A stretch of 64,000 nucleotides of DNA from JAAZLS01 sp964585925 (GTDB lineage: Bacteria > Bacillota > Dethiobacteria > DTU022). The position numbers and the translations under genes are program-made. Within the stretch, counting starts at the first letter, position 1. Each line of letters begins with the position of its first letter. Shown here in pieces: positions 32,883 through 41,136 of this stretch. Below the pieces are notes generated by a model. The model worked only from the letters and a program-made list of their open reading frames with translations. It searched no databases and was not told the DNA's origin. The stretch spans positions 9,293 through 73,292 of the forward strand of contig CAZPFS010000006.1 of assembly GCA_964585925.1 (NCBI GenBank). Direction: 5' to 3'.

Positions 32883-33686
32883 GTGACTGAACGGGAAATC
32901 TCAAGTCTGCGGCATCCCCTGATCAAACAGTATATTCGCCTGTCCGGCAGCCGGCGGCACCGTCTGCTGGCCGGCAGGCTGCCCCTGGAAGGGCCCAACC
33001 TGATCCGGGAGGCGCTCCGGGCGGGGATCGTTCCGCAGGCTGTTTTCTATACCCGCCGGTGCGCGGAAAGGCCGGGGCTGCGGAACATATTTTCTAATAT
33101 GCCGGGTGAGGTTGAGCGTCTGGTGCTGGCCCCGGAGCTGTTTAAGAAAATGGCCCTCACCGATACCCCGCAGGAGATAGCCGCGCTGGTCCCTCTGCCG
33201 GCCATTTTGTCCGCCCGGCCGAGGGCGGGTGAAATTAGCCTGGGGCTCTTGCTGGACCGGATCCGGGACCCCGGGAATTTGGGCACCATAATCCGCACGG
33301 CGGCCGCCGCCGGCGCCGGGGGGATCTGGTTGACCTCGGGGACTGCAGATCCGTTCAGTCCCAAAGTGATGCGTTCCACCGCGGGGGCCGTGTTTCACCT
33401 GCCCCCGGTATTCATCCCCGATCCCCTGGAATGGCTGGATGCGCAGAAAGAAAAAGGGGTTCAAATTGTAGCCGCCGCTCCGGATCAAGGCCGGTATTAC
33501 GGCGATGCCGACCTGCGCCCCCCCACGATTTTTATTATTGGCAATGAAAGCTGCGGCGTAGATCCGGGGCTTGCCGCCGGGGCCGATCAAAAGGTATCCA
33601 TCCCCCAGCCCGGCTGGGGCAGCTCCCTCAACGCCGCCGTTTCCACGGCCATATTGCTTTACGAAGCCCTTCGCCAGCGGAGATAG
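32883..33686 (+). CDS. TrmH/SpoU-family RNA 2'-O-methyltransferase
   Basis: 267 residues from GTG at 32883 with GAGGGAGAGA upstream. The N-terminal substrate-binding domain (about 1-100, LIKQYIRLSGSRRHR...LPLEGPNLIREAL) precedes the SPOUT knot. The knot motifs are LLDRIRDPGNLGTIIRTAAAAG (motif 1), IFIIGNESCGVD (motif 2) and VSIPQPGWGSSLNAAVSTAILLYE (motif 3). It methylates a ribose in rRNA or tRNA; the specific target is not clear. YsgA-like genes between rplT and pheST are common in Firmicutes, so this marks the left border of the inserted catabolic island. Confidence 0.93.
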   Translation: MTEREISSLRHPLIKQYIRLSGSRRHRLLAGRLPLEGPNLIREALRAGIVPQAVFYTRRCAERPGLRNIFSNMPGEVERLVLAPELFKKMALTDTPQEIAALVPLPAILSARPRAGEISLGLLLDRIRDPGNLGTIIRTAAAAGAGGIWLTSGTADPFSPKVMRSTAGAVFHLPPVFIPDPLEWLDAQKEKGVQIVAAAPDQGRYYGDADLRPPTIFIIGNESCGVDPGLAAGADQKVSIPQPGWGSSLNAAVSTAILLYEALRQRR

Positions 33687-33707
33687 CGCCACAACCTGCC
33701 TGTACTG

Positions 33708-35012
33708 CTACATCGGGCCCCTCATCAGGGCCGGCAGCCAGGTGGACAGAAAAGGGATAAAGGTAATTAATAACAGGGATATAAGCAAGGGCAGATAGTA
33801 AAGCATACACCCCTTGACAATAGTTATCAAAGGCGCACCGGTTGATTTGTTGAGAACGAACAGGACATTTCCGTACGGAGGGGTAATTAACCCTACCACC
33901 AGATTAAAAACAATAATCACTCCAAAATGCATGGGCGATATCCCCACTCTGGTCACCAGCGGCAGCAATATGGGGGTCAATATGGATATGGCCACCAGAT
34001 TGTCTAAAAACATCCCGATCACCAGAAGTATGGCATTGACAATCAGCAGAATCAGGATCGGGCTTTCGGTTATGCCGATTACCTTGGATACAAAGAAAGT
34101 GGGCAGGTTGCTGCGGACAATCATGAAGCCATAAGCGTTGGCGACCGCAATCAGCACCAGGACGACGGCGGAATCAATCATACTTTGCTTGGTGATTTTC
34201 CAGAGCTCCGACAGCGTCAGTTCTTTATAAACCGCCATGCCGATCACCAGCGCATAAACCACGGCAATGGCCGCCGCTTCGGTGGGGGTGAAAAAGCCGG
34301 TATAAATACCGCCGATAATAATCAAGGGCGCTCCCAGGGACAGAAAGCCTTTTTTCAGGACCTGGAATATGTCTTTCAGCGAGCTCTTGTGAGTGCGGGG
34401 GTAGTTGTAAATTTGGGCGTAGTAAATAGTAAAGGCCATTAACAGGGCAGCGATGATTATGCCCGGCAGAACCCCGGCCAGCAGAATGCCTCCCACCGAC
34501 ACATTGGCCAGGATGGCATAGAAGACCAGGGGTATGCTGGGAGGGATAATTGGGCCGACGGTGGAGGAAGCGGCGGTAATCCCCAAAGTGATCTCATCGG
34601 GGTAACCGTTCTCTTTCATGGCTTTGTATTCAATCGCCCCCAGTCCGGCCGCGTCGGCGGTTGCCGATCCGCTCATGCCGGCGAAAATAACACTGGCCAG
34701 AATATTTACATGGCAAAGCCCGCCCTTGAATCTTCCAACCAGGGCGTTGGCAAAATCAAATATGCGCATGGTCATTCCGCCGGTATTCATCAGCTTACCG
34801 GCAAACATAAAGAAGGGCACCGCCAGCAGAACAAAACTGTTTAAACCGCCGAATAAACGCAAAGCGATCAATTCCGGATTGACCCCAATGCCTATACCCA
34901 GAAGCATCAGGGCCAGGGTGGTCAGGCCCAGGGAAAAAACTACGGGCACGCCGGCGGCGAAAAAGAATATGAGAATACCGACAAAGAAGAACAGCATCAG
35001 CCCTTCATTCAA
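33708..35012 (-). CDS. dctM: TRAP transporter large permease (DctM)
   Basis: 434 residues, about 12 hydrophobic segments, normal DctM length. FAGMSGSATADAAGLGAIEYKAMKENGYP and the following TAASSTVGPIIPPSIPLVFYA are the family's conserved loops. LVTRVGISPMHFGVIIVFNLVVGLITPPYGNVLF is near the end. The start is TTG at 35012, overlapping the dctQ stop by eight bases. It translocates the substrate with Na+ together with DctQ and the DctP lipoprotein. It ends 22 bp from the convergent rRNA methyltransferase gene. The neighbouring genes suggest a sugar-acid substrate. Confidence 0.95.
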   Translation of the reverse strand: MNEGLMLFFFVGILIFFFAAGVPVVFSLGLTTLALMLLGIGIGVNPELIALRLFGGLNSFVLLAVPFFMFAGKLMNTGGMTMRIFDFANALVGRFKGGLCHVNILASVIFAGMSGSATADAAGLGAIEYKAMKENGYPDEITLGITAASSTVGPIIPPSIPLVFYAILANVSVGGILLAGVLPGIIIAALLMAFTIYYAQIYNYPRTHKSSLKDIFQVLKKGFLSLGAPLIIIGGIYTGFFTPTEAAAIAVVYALVIGMAVYKELTLSELWKITKQSMIDSAVVLVLIAVANAYGFMIVRSNLPTFFVSKVIGITESPILILLIVNAILLVIGMFLDNLVAISILTPILLPLVTRVGISPMHFGVIIVFNLVVGLITPPYGNVLFVLNKSTGAPLITIVKGCMLYYLPLLISLLLITFIPFLSTWLPALMRGPM

Positions 35013-35574
35013 GTGTATTCACATCCCTTCCGACGGGGTTGCGGATAATTACCCCGATATAATATATCAGCCAGCGGATCTGATATATGGCCATGAGCAC
35101 CAGGGAGACCGACATGGCCCCGTAGATATGCCCGACCCGTAACCAGGAAATCGCTCCAACCGGTGCGACCATCATTTTTAGGGTATAGCTATAGGTGCCT
35201 TTAATGGCCACAACCAGGAACAGCAAGATTAACAGTATGGAGACCATCTCCTGATATATCCGGGCTTTGGGAGGCAGATAATCTACCAGCGAGGTAATCA
35301 CGATATGCTCTTTTTTGAGGCAGGCCAAAGCAGAGCCCAAAAAGGTAAAAGTGATCATCACATATCTGGCCGCTTCTTCTGTCCAGGGCAGAGAAAAACC
35401 GACATGCACGGTTATATAGCGAATTATGACCTGCAAAAATACAAACACCAGTACCGTACAGAAGGCAATTGAAGAGATCAGCAATAACAGCCGATCAAAA
35501 AAAGTTTCCTTTAATTCAGTTTTAACCTGTAGATCTGCCGATAATGTTGATTTGCCGGTTTTCGGTTCCAACAT
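35005..35574 (-). CDS. dctQ: TRAP transporter small permease (DctQ)
   Basis: 189 residues with four hydrophobic segments, starting at ATG 35574 with GGAGGTAGG upstream. LPWTEEAARYVMITFTFLGSALACLKKEHI is the DctQ signature (W-x-E-E-x-x-R...). It couples the binding protein to the large permease in the membrane. It is translated with dctM through an 8-bp overlap and follows dctP after a short hairpin. Confidence 0.92.
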   Translation of the reverse strand: MLEPKTGKSTLSADLQVKTELKETFFDRLLLLISSIAFCTVLVFVFLQVIIRYITVHVGFSLPWTEEAARYVMITFTFLGSALACLKKEHIVITSLVDYLPPKARIYQEMVSILLILLFLVVAIKGTYSYTLKMMVAPVGAISWLRVGHIYGAMSVSLVLMAIYQIRWLIYYIGVIIRNPVGRDVNTLE

Positions 35575-35614
35575 TTCACCTACCTCCGATCAGGTGCTGG
35601 AAAAAGAAAACAAG

Positions 35615-35636
35615 GGGCCGCCTTGACGGACGGCCC
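35615..35636 (-). terminator. Partial terminator or mRNA-stabilising hairpin between dctP and dctQ
   Basis: Read on the minus strand: GGGCCG, 10-base loop, CGGCCC, followed by CTTGTTTTCTTTTT. Such a leaky hairpin would give more binding protein than permease. Confidence 0.5.
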
Positions 35637-35658
35637 GTTGAAAACCACCCCACAGGTT

Positions 35659-36678
35659 TTAATTGGCGTACGACAGCACCTCTTCCACTGTGGTTACCGT
35701 GTATTCGGTCTTGAAGATCTCCGCCATAATCGGCATAACGGCTTCCGCCAGGGCTTCCCGGTCGGCTTCGACCACTTCCATCCCCAAATCAGCCAATTGT
35801 TCAATTACTTCCTCTTCCTGGGCAACCATTTCGCGGCTGGCCCATTCGGCGGCTTCTTCGGCAGCCTCCAGAACCATATTTCTGGTAGCCTCATTGAGGC
35901 TGTCAAGCCAGGTGGAGTTAAAGGTAACAAAACCCAGCCCCACTGAATGACCGGTCAAAGATAGATGCGACTGGACTTCGTTTAACTTATGTCCATAAAT
36001 TTGGGCCACGTCGCCCTCGGCCGATTGGGCTGTACCGGTTTGCAGGGCAGTGTACAGCTCGTTTAAGGGAATGGGCACAATGGAGGCCCCCAGCCCGTCG
36101 AATACGGTAATCCAGGTTTGCAGCACCGGCAGGCGCAGCTTTAAACCCTTCAGATCCTCGGGGACTACGATCGGTTTATTGGCTGTAAAATGGCGGTATC
36201 CCCGAAAAACAGGGGCCGCCAGGAGGGTGTCTCCCGCCTCAACCACGGTATCTCTTAGTTGCTGCCCCAATTCACTTTCCCAAAGAGCCAGAATATGATC
36301 CCAGTCCTTCATGGTAAAAGGGGAGTCCATAAACATGAACTGGGGTGCATAGTTGCTCAGTAAAACACCGCCCACGGCCTGCCCCTCAATGGCGCCGGCG
36401 GTGACTGATTGCATAATATCCTCATCACTGCCCAGGGAGCCGGCGGTGAAGAGTTCAACCGTTATTTTCCCCTCACTGTTGGCCTCCACTATTTCCTTGA
36501 ACTTGATGATCACATCGTTTAGGATAACACCTTCGGCATAGGCGCTCCCCATGCTCAAAGTGATGGCCTCCACCTCTTCTGTTTCATCCTCCGGCTCGGC
36601 GATTTCCCCGGTGCACCCGATAACCATCACCATCATCATCAAGGCCAGCAGCAAAAATATAAATATGGATTTTTTCAC
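35659..36678 (-). CDS. dctP: TRAP transporter substrate-binding lipoprotein (DctP)
   Basis: 339 residues. The lipoprotein signal MKKSIFIFLLLALMMM ends in VIGC (Cys22). The body follows the DctP fold: ITLSMGSAYAEGVILNDVIIKFKEIVEANSEGKITVELFTAGSLG, GLKLRLPVLQTWITVFDGLGASIVPIPLNELYTALQTGTAQSAEGD and GFVTFNSTWLDSL. The arginine in KLRLP is the residue that normally binds the substrate carboxylate, consistent with a sugar acid. It is anchored to the outer face of the membrane. First gene of the dctPQM unit, transcribed divergently from iclR. A KdgR-like palindrome lies about 170 bp upstream. Confidence 0.93.
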   Translation of the reverse strand: MKKSIFIFLLLALMMMVMVIGCTGEIAEPEDETEEVEAITLSMGSAYAEGVILNDVIIKFKEIVEANSEGKITVELFTAGSLGSDEDIMQSVTAGAIEGQAVGGVLLSNYAPQFMFMDSPFTMKDWDHILALWESELGQQLRDTVVEAGDTLLAAPVFRGYRHFTANKPIVVPEDLKGLKLRLPVLQTWITVFDGLGASIVPIPLNELYTALQTGTAQSAEGDVAQIYGHKLNEVQSHLSLTGHSVGLGFVTFNSTWLDSLNEATRNMVLEAAEEAAEWASREMVAQEEEVIEQLADLGMEVVEADREALAEAVMPIMAEIFKTEYTVTTVEEVLSYAN

Positions 36679-36838
36679 TGTTCTTACCTCCTTATTAATT
36701 AACCCCCCGGATAATTAACAGGCAACTACTGATTTTCAACAACCTCTGTGCAGAGTTGGCAGAACTGCTTCTGATCACCTCCCCGGTTACCATTATTGAG
36801 CGCGCTTTTCATGATTTTTGGCCCCGGCGACAGCTGTT

Positions 36839-36868
36839 GTATCATAATATGAAACACAGTATCATATT
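36839..36868. promoter_or_regulatory. KdgR-like palindromic operator between dctP and iclR
   Basis: AATATGAAAC-ACA-GTATCATATT (36846-36868) has 10-base arms with a single mismatch, overlapped on the left by GTATCAT-AAT-ATGAAAC (36839-36855). The form ATGAAAC-N3-GTTTCAT matches what I recall of the operator of KdgR, an IclR-family regulator of KDG pathways. The neighbouring regulator is an IclR protein and the operon contains KDG kinase, so the match is functionally coherent. Confidence 0.65.
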
Positions 36869-36992
36869 TAATGTTTATTTCTACTAAGAAATAAAAAATC
36901 CTGCCGGATAAGTATAAACTTAAAAAATATATTAACCCGCCAGGATTGTTTTGAACTTCCCAACTATTTGCCCTGGGCAGGCGGCCGCTCCC

Positions 36993-37020
36993 TTGAATAA
37001 TCTTGAAAGCATGTTATAGT
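36993..37020 (+). promoter_or_regulatory. Promoter of the iclR-type regulator gene
   Basis: TTGAAT (36993-36998), 16-bp spacer, TATAGT (37015-37020), about 40 bp before the ATG. Confidence 0.6.
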
Positions 37021-37060
37021 ATGTAGATAAAAGATTTAAGCAAAATTTGCGGGGTATACA

Positions 37061-37831
37061 ATGGCCAATAATTTTAATATAGTGCAATCGGTGGATCGGG
37101 CTTTGTCCATTCTGGAAGCATTGGCGGGCCGAAAGAGCTGTGGCGTAACCCGTCTGGCCCAGATAACCGGCTTGCATAAAAGCACTGTGCATAGATTAAT
37201 CGGAACCCTGCAGTCAAAGGGTTACATTGATAAAGATCCGGAAAGCGACAATTATAAATTGGGTATGAAAATATTGCTGCTGGGGAGCGCAATACTGGAA
37301 GGCCTGGATCTGAGAACTGCGGCCAGGATCTCTTTGCAACAGTTGTCCAATTATGTTAAAGAAACGGTGCATTTATCTATTTTGGATGACTTTGAAGCGG
37401 TTTATATCGACAAGGTGGACAGCCCGGACAGCAGCATCAAGTTAAATTCCCAGATCGGCAAACGGGTCCCCCTGCATTGTACGGCGGTGGGGAAGGTCCT
37501 GTTATTAAGCTTTGATCAGGAGAAGATCAAAGAATTTGCGGAAAAAAAGAAACTGAAAAGATTTACCAAAAATACAATCACCACCGTGCCCGAATTAATG
37601 GCCGAGCTGGCTTCAATATCTGAAAACGGTTACGCGGTGGATAATGTGGAGTTTGAGGAGGGAATAAGGTGCGTCGCCGCACCGATTTATGATCATACGG
37701 GCAACATTGTGGCTTCAATCAGTATATCGGGACCGACGATCAATGTAACCACCAAGAAACTTCCGCATTTAATAGAGGTATTGGTGGCGCATTCACAAGA
37801 AATTTCCTACCAATTGGGCAAACCCAGATAG
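37061..37831 (+). CDS. IclR-family transcriptional regulator (KdgR-like)
   Basis: 256 residues. An N-terminal winged helix-turn-helix (about 8-65; SVDRALSILEALA...GVTRLAQITGLHKSTVHRLIGTLQSKGYI) is followed by the IclR effector domain (about 80-250) with HLSILDDFEAVYIDKVDSPDS, RVPLHCTAVGKVLLL and GYAVDNVEFEEGIRCVAAPIYDHTGNIVASISISGP. These are close to KdgR/IclR consensus blocks. It probably represses the flanking TRAP transporter and catabolic genes until a sugar-acid intermediate such as KDG binds. Matching palindromes lie between it and dctP (36839-36868) and, in weaker form, at the start of the downstream operon (37946-37962). It stands between the two gene groups it would control. Confidence 0.93.
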   Translation: MANNFNIVQSVDRALSILEALAGRKSCGVTRLAQITGLHKSTVHRLIGTLQSKGYIDKDPESDNYKLGMKILLLGSAILEGLDLRTAARISLQQLSNYVKETVHLSILDDFEAVYIDKVDSPDSSIKLNSQIGKRVPLHCTAVGKVLLLSFDQEKIKEFAEKKKLKRFTKNTITTVPELMAELASISENGYAVDNVEFEEGIRCVAAPIYDHTGNIVASISISGPTINVTTKKLPHLIEVLVAHSQEISYQLGKPR

Positions 37832-37945
37832 ATTTAATCTGTTTTTTCTTCATATTTCTCCCTTTCGGGCCAGATCACTTTTCACCTGGATTATCTTAAA
37901 ATTTAAAAAGGAATATCTATTTTGGTGTAGAATATTAATTATATA

Positions 37946-37962
37946 ATGATACGATGTCCCAT
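37946..37962 (+). promoter_or_regulatory. Second, weaker KdgR-like half-palindrome over the catabolic operon promoter
   Basis: ATGATAC-GAT-GTCCCAT; the left arm equals the GTATCAT arm of the site at 36839-36868, and the right arm matches it at 5 of 7 bases. It overlaps a TATAAT at 37942-37947 and would block transcription of the larA-like operon. Confidence 0.45.
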
Positions 37963-37992
37963 ATGGCGGTACAAACTGATGCGGGTGATATT

Positions 37993-39279
37993 ATGACGTT
38001 TATGAAAACTGTTTATGCGGCCTCAGAAGAAAGTATAGGCGATCCGGCCGTTGCCTCCATGCTGGAACAGATGATTGCCGGCAAGAAGCTAAAAAAAGTA
38101 CTGTTGGTTCCCCCTGACTCCACCAGAGCCCATTCCTACGCCGGCTCCATTTGCCAAATATTGGCCAAAGTATTGAAGGGAGTGGACCTGGACGTCATTC
38201 CGGCCCTGGGAACGCATATAAAAATGAAGAGAGACCAGATTGTCAGAATGTACCCGGGGCTTCCGGAAAATCGGTTCATGGTTCACCGGTGGCGAAAAGA
38301 TGTGATAAGGCTCGGAGAGATTCCGGCCGAACTGGTGAGCGATGTTTCTGGGGGCCGGATTGCCCGGGCCATTCCCGTGGAGATAAACAAAATATTGTTG
38401 GATAAAAGTTATGACTTGATTCTCTCCATTGGCCAGGTGGTGCCCCATGAGGTAGCGGGAATGGCCAATTTTTACAAAAATATATTCGTCGGGCTCGGGG
38501 GCAAAACCATGATCGATATGTCCCATATGCTGGGGGCGGTTTCTGGACTGGAAAGAATAATGGGCCGGGACCATACGCCGATTCATCAGATATTCGATTT
38601 CGCGGCAAAAACGTACCTGGTGGATTTGCCGATTATCTACATCCTGACCGTTACCACCACGGATAACGGGATCACCCGCCTGAGGGGCTTGTTTATCGGG
38701 AATCACCGGGAAGCGTATGAAAAAGCGGTCGGCTTGAGCCAAAAACTAAATATTACGGTTATCCCCGAGCCCCTGAAAAAGGTGGTGGCTTTTCTTCCGG
38801 CCCATGAATTCAGGACAACCTGGACCGGAAACAAGGCCATATATCGGACCCGCATGGCCCTGGCTGACGGGGCTGAATTGATTGTCATGGGCCCCGGCAT
38901 ATCCGGCTGTGGTGAAGATCCTCTTTTCGATGAACTGATCAGAAAATATGGTTATGGCAGAACCACCGAGGAGATCATGCGTCTGGTGGACGATTCGCTG
39001 CTGCTCGGGGAAAACCTGGCGGTTGCCGCCCACCTGATCCACAGCTCGAGCGAGGGCCGGTTTAAAATAACCTATTCACCGGGACGCCTGGGGGCCGACG
39101 AAATACTCTCCCTGGGTTTTAATTATCTGGATTATGCCCGATCATGCCAAAAATACAATCCCCGGAAATTGAAATACGGTTTCAATGATGTTTCTGGCGA
39201 AAAGGTTTTTTTTATTCCCAATCCGGCCCTTGGTTTATGGACCACCAGGCAGAAAATAAATGAGAATATGGGGAGGTAA
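37993..39279 (+). CDS. LarA-family nickel-pincer racemase/epimerase homologue (DUF2088)
   Basis: 428 residues from ATG at 37993 (GGGTGAT upstream). An earlier ATG at 37954 sits on the probable transcription start and operator. LarA-like residues are visible: PDSTR (D42, R45), GTH (H75), VPHEVAG (H152), GLGGK (K171) and SH (H178). These correspond to the Asp/Arg, His, Lys and His positions around the nickel-pincer cofactor in lactate racemase. LarA homologues are known to racemise or epimerise 2-hydroxy acids, including sugar acids. Being the first gene of an operon with KDG kinase, KDPG aldolase and a mannonate-type dehydrogenase, it may epimerise a hexonate at C2. The cofactor genes larBCE are not in this window. 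Confidence 0.8.
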   Translation: MTFMKTVYAASEESIGDPAVASMLEQMIAGKKLKKVLLVPPDSTRAHSYAGSICQILAKVLKGVDLDVIPALGTHIKMKRDQIVRMYPGLPENRFMVHRWRKDVIRLGEIPAELVSDVSGGRIARAIPVEINKILLDKSYDLILSIGQVVPHEVAGMANFYKNIFVGLGGKTMIDMSHMLGAVSGLERIMGRDHTPIHQIFDFAAKTYLVDLPIIYILTVTTTDNGITRLRGLFIGNHREAYEKAVGLSQKLNITVIPEPLKKVVAFLPAHEFRTTWTGNKAIYRTRMALADGAELIVMGPGISGCGEDPLFDELIRKYGYGRTTEEIMRLVDDSLLLGENLAVAAHLIHSSSEGRFKITYSPGRLGADEILSLGFNYLDYARSCQKYNPRKLKYGFNDVSGEKVFFIPNPALGLWTTRQKINENMGR

Positions 39280-39284
39280 TGTAG

Positions 39285-40094
39285 ATGCAGATCAAGCTGG
39301 ACCACAAGGTGGCGGTGGTAACCGGGGGTTCCGGTATCATCGGTTCAGAGATATGTTTGGCCTTATCAGCCTGCGGCGCAAAGATCGCCGTTCTGGGACG
39401 AACCGAACATAAGGTCAAGAAGGTGGTCGGAGAGATTGAGCAAAGGGGAGGGGAAACTCTCGGGCTGACTGTAGACCTGCTAGATAAAAACAGCCTGCAG
39501 AAAGCGGCTGAAATTGTTACGGGCAGATGGGGACAGGTCGATCTACTGATCAATGCCGCCGGAGGGAATAAGCCGGGGGGAACCACCAGCGATGAGCTCA
39601 GTTTCTTTGATCTGCCTCCCGAGGGGATTGACCAAATTATCAATCTCAACCTGCTGGGTACCTGGATACCCTGTCAGGTATTTGGAAAAATTATGGCTGA
39701 ACAGGGAAAAGGGTCAATTATTAATGTTTCCTCCATGGCCGCTTATACCCCTCTTACCAGAACGCCTGCCTATTCGGCCGCCAAAGCAGGGGTTTCAAAT
39801 TTCACCCAATGGCTGGCGGTCCATTTCTGCCAGGAATACTCCCCTCTGATCAGGGTCAATGCCATCGCCCCGGGATTCCTTCTTACCGAGCAAAACCGCT
39901 ACCTGCTTGCCAATGAGGATGGCACCGCCACAAGCCGCGGCCGGGATATTCTCCGGATTACACCCATGGGCAGATATGGCGCCCCGGAGGAACTGTGCGG
40001 GGCGGTAATCTTTCTCTGTTCCGACGAGGCCTCTTTTATTACCGGGGTGGTTTTACCGGTTGACGGTGGTTTCAGCGCTTATTCGGGCGTTTAA
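39285..40094 (+). CDS. SDR-family D-mannonate oxidoreductase-like protein
   Basis: 269 residues. The SDR NAD(P)-binding motif is TGGSGIIG near residue 14, NAAG near 90, catalytic Ser in INVSSMAA and YSAAK near 163-167. The long C-terminal substrate loop FLLTEQNRYLLANEDG...RGRDILRITPMGRYGAPEEL and the ending VVLPVDGGFSAYSGV match the YjmF-type D-mannonate/fructuronate oxidoreductases of Bacillus. It should interconvert D-fructuronate and D-mannonate (or a stereoisomer). It begins six bases after the LarA-like gene with GGGGAGG before it, so they are co-translated. The specific sugar acid is inferred from the family. Confidence 0.88.
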   Translation: MQIKLDHKVAVVTGGSGIIGSEICLALSACGAKIAVLGRTEHKVKKVVGEIEQRGGETLGLTVDLLDKNSLQKAAEIVTGRWGQVDLLINAAGGNKPGGTTSDELSFFDLPPEGIDQIINLNLLGTWIPCQVFGKIMAEQGKGSIINVSSMAAYTPLTRTPAYSAAKAGVSNFTQWLAVHFCQEYSPLIRVNAIAPGFLLTEQNRYLLANEDGTATSRGRDILRITPMGRYGAPEELCGAVIFLCSDEASFITGVVLPVDGGFSAYSGV

Positions 40095-40155
40095 AGAGAA
40101 CAGGGGCCTATGTTTCTATTACCTATGTTTCTATTAATGAAAAAGACAGGGATGA

Positions 40156-41121
40156 ATGCAAATGGCGCGATACAAGGTTGTAGTAACCGATGACCGGCAC
40201 GGTACCTATCAGGTGGAGGAAGAGATCCTGGCGGGCATCGGCGCCCGGGTCTTTGTAGCCGACTGTGCTACAGCGGAAGAGGTCGTCGAGGCCTGCCGGG
40301 ATGCGGATGGCATTCTGGTAAATCTGGCTCCCATGCCTTCGGAGGTTATTGAACGGCTCGACAAATGCAAGGTTATTGCCCGGTACGGCGTAGGAGTTGA
40401 CAATGTTGATATTTCCGCCTGCAGCTTAAAGGGGATCGGGGTGACCAATGTGCCGGATTATAGCGTAGAGGAGGTTTCAGATCATGCCCTGGCGTTGATC
40501 ATGGCCTGTGCCCGGAAAATAGCGGTCCGTGACGGGGCTATCCGAAGGGGAGGGTGGGGAAACCGGGAACCTTTATTCAGAATTGCCGGAAAGAGTATTT
40601 CTTTACTTGGTTTCGGCAAAATCGCCCGGTGCCTGCAGCGCAAAATTAAAGGTTTAAATTTTGGCAGGCTCCTGGTTTATGATCCCTACGTAGAAGAAGA
40701 GATCATTGTTTCCCACGGCGGGGAAAAAGTGGATCTGGCCCGTTCCCTCCGGTATGGGGATATTATTTCGGTTCACCTGCCCCTGACCGATGAAACAAGG
40801 GGGTTAATCAACAGAGAAGCCCTGGCCCTGATGAAAAAAAGCGCCATAATCATCAACACCTCCCGGGGAGCGGTGATTGATCAGGAAGCCCTGATCGAGG
40901 CGTTAAGGAACAATAGGATAGGCTGTGCCGGCTTGGATGTATTTGAAAAAGAACCCCTGGAAAAAGACAGTCCCCTGTTGACCATGCATAATACAGTTCT
41001 TACAGATCATATCGGGTGGTACAGTGAAGAATCGATGGTGGAATTAAAGAGAAAGGCCGCGGAAGATATTGCGGCCGTGCTAACGGGGAACAGACCCCGG
41101 TACCCCGTCAACAAATTTTGA
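40156..41121 (+). CDS. D-isomer-specific 2-hydroxyacid dehydrogenase
   Basis: 321 residues; a second ATG at 40162 is an equally possible start. The Rossmann motif is degenerate (LLGFGKIARCLQRK). IARYGVGVDNVD near 80, HLPLTDETRGLINREALALMKKSAIIINTSRGAVIDQ and the catalytic set Arg (TSRG), Glu (DVFEKEPL) and His (TDHIGWYSEE) are in place. The DHIGWYSEES ending is characteristic of the CtBP-like branch. It reduces a 2-keto acid with NAD(P)H, or the reverse. In this operon the likely substrate is a keto-sugar acid or a C2-C3 product, for example glyoxylate, hydroxypyruvate or a 2-ketohexonate. Confidence 0.9.
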   Translation: MQMARYKVVVTDDRHGTYQVEEEILAGIGARVFVADCATAEEVVEACRDADGILVNLAPMPSEVIERLDKCKVIARYGVGVDNVDISACSLKGIGVTNVPDYSVEEVSDHALALIMACARKIAVRDGAIRRGGWGNREPLFRIAGKSISLLGFGKIARCLQRKIKGLNFGRLLVYDPYVEEEIIVSHGGEKVDLARSLRYGDIISVHLPLTDETRGLINREALALMKKSAIIINTSRGAVIDQEALIEALRNNRIGCAGLDVFEKEPLEKDSPLLTMHNTVLTDHIGWYSEESMVELKRKAAEDIAAVLTGNRPRYPVNKF

Positions 41122-41136
41122 AAGGAGGGGTCCGGT

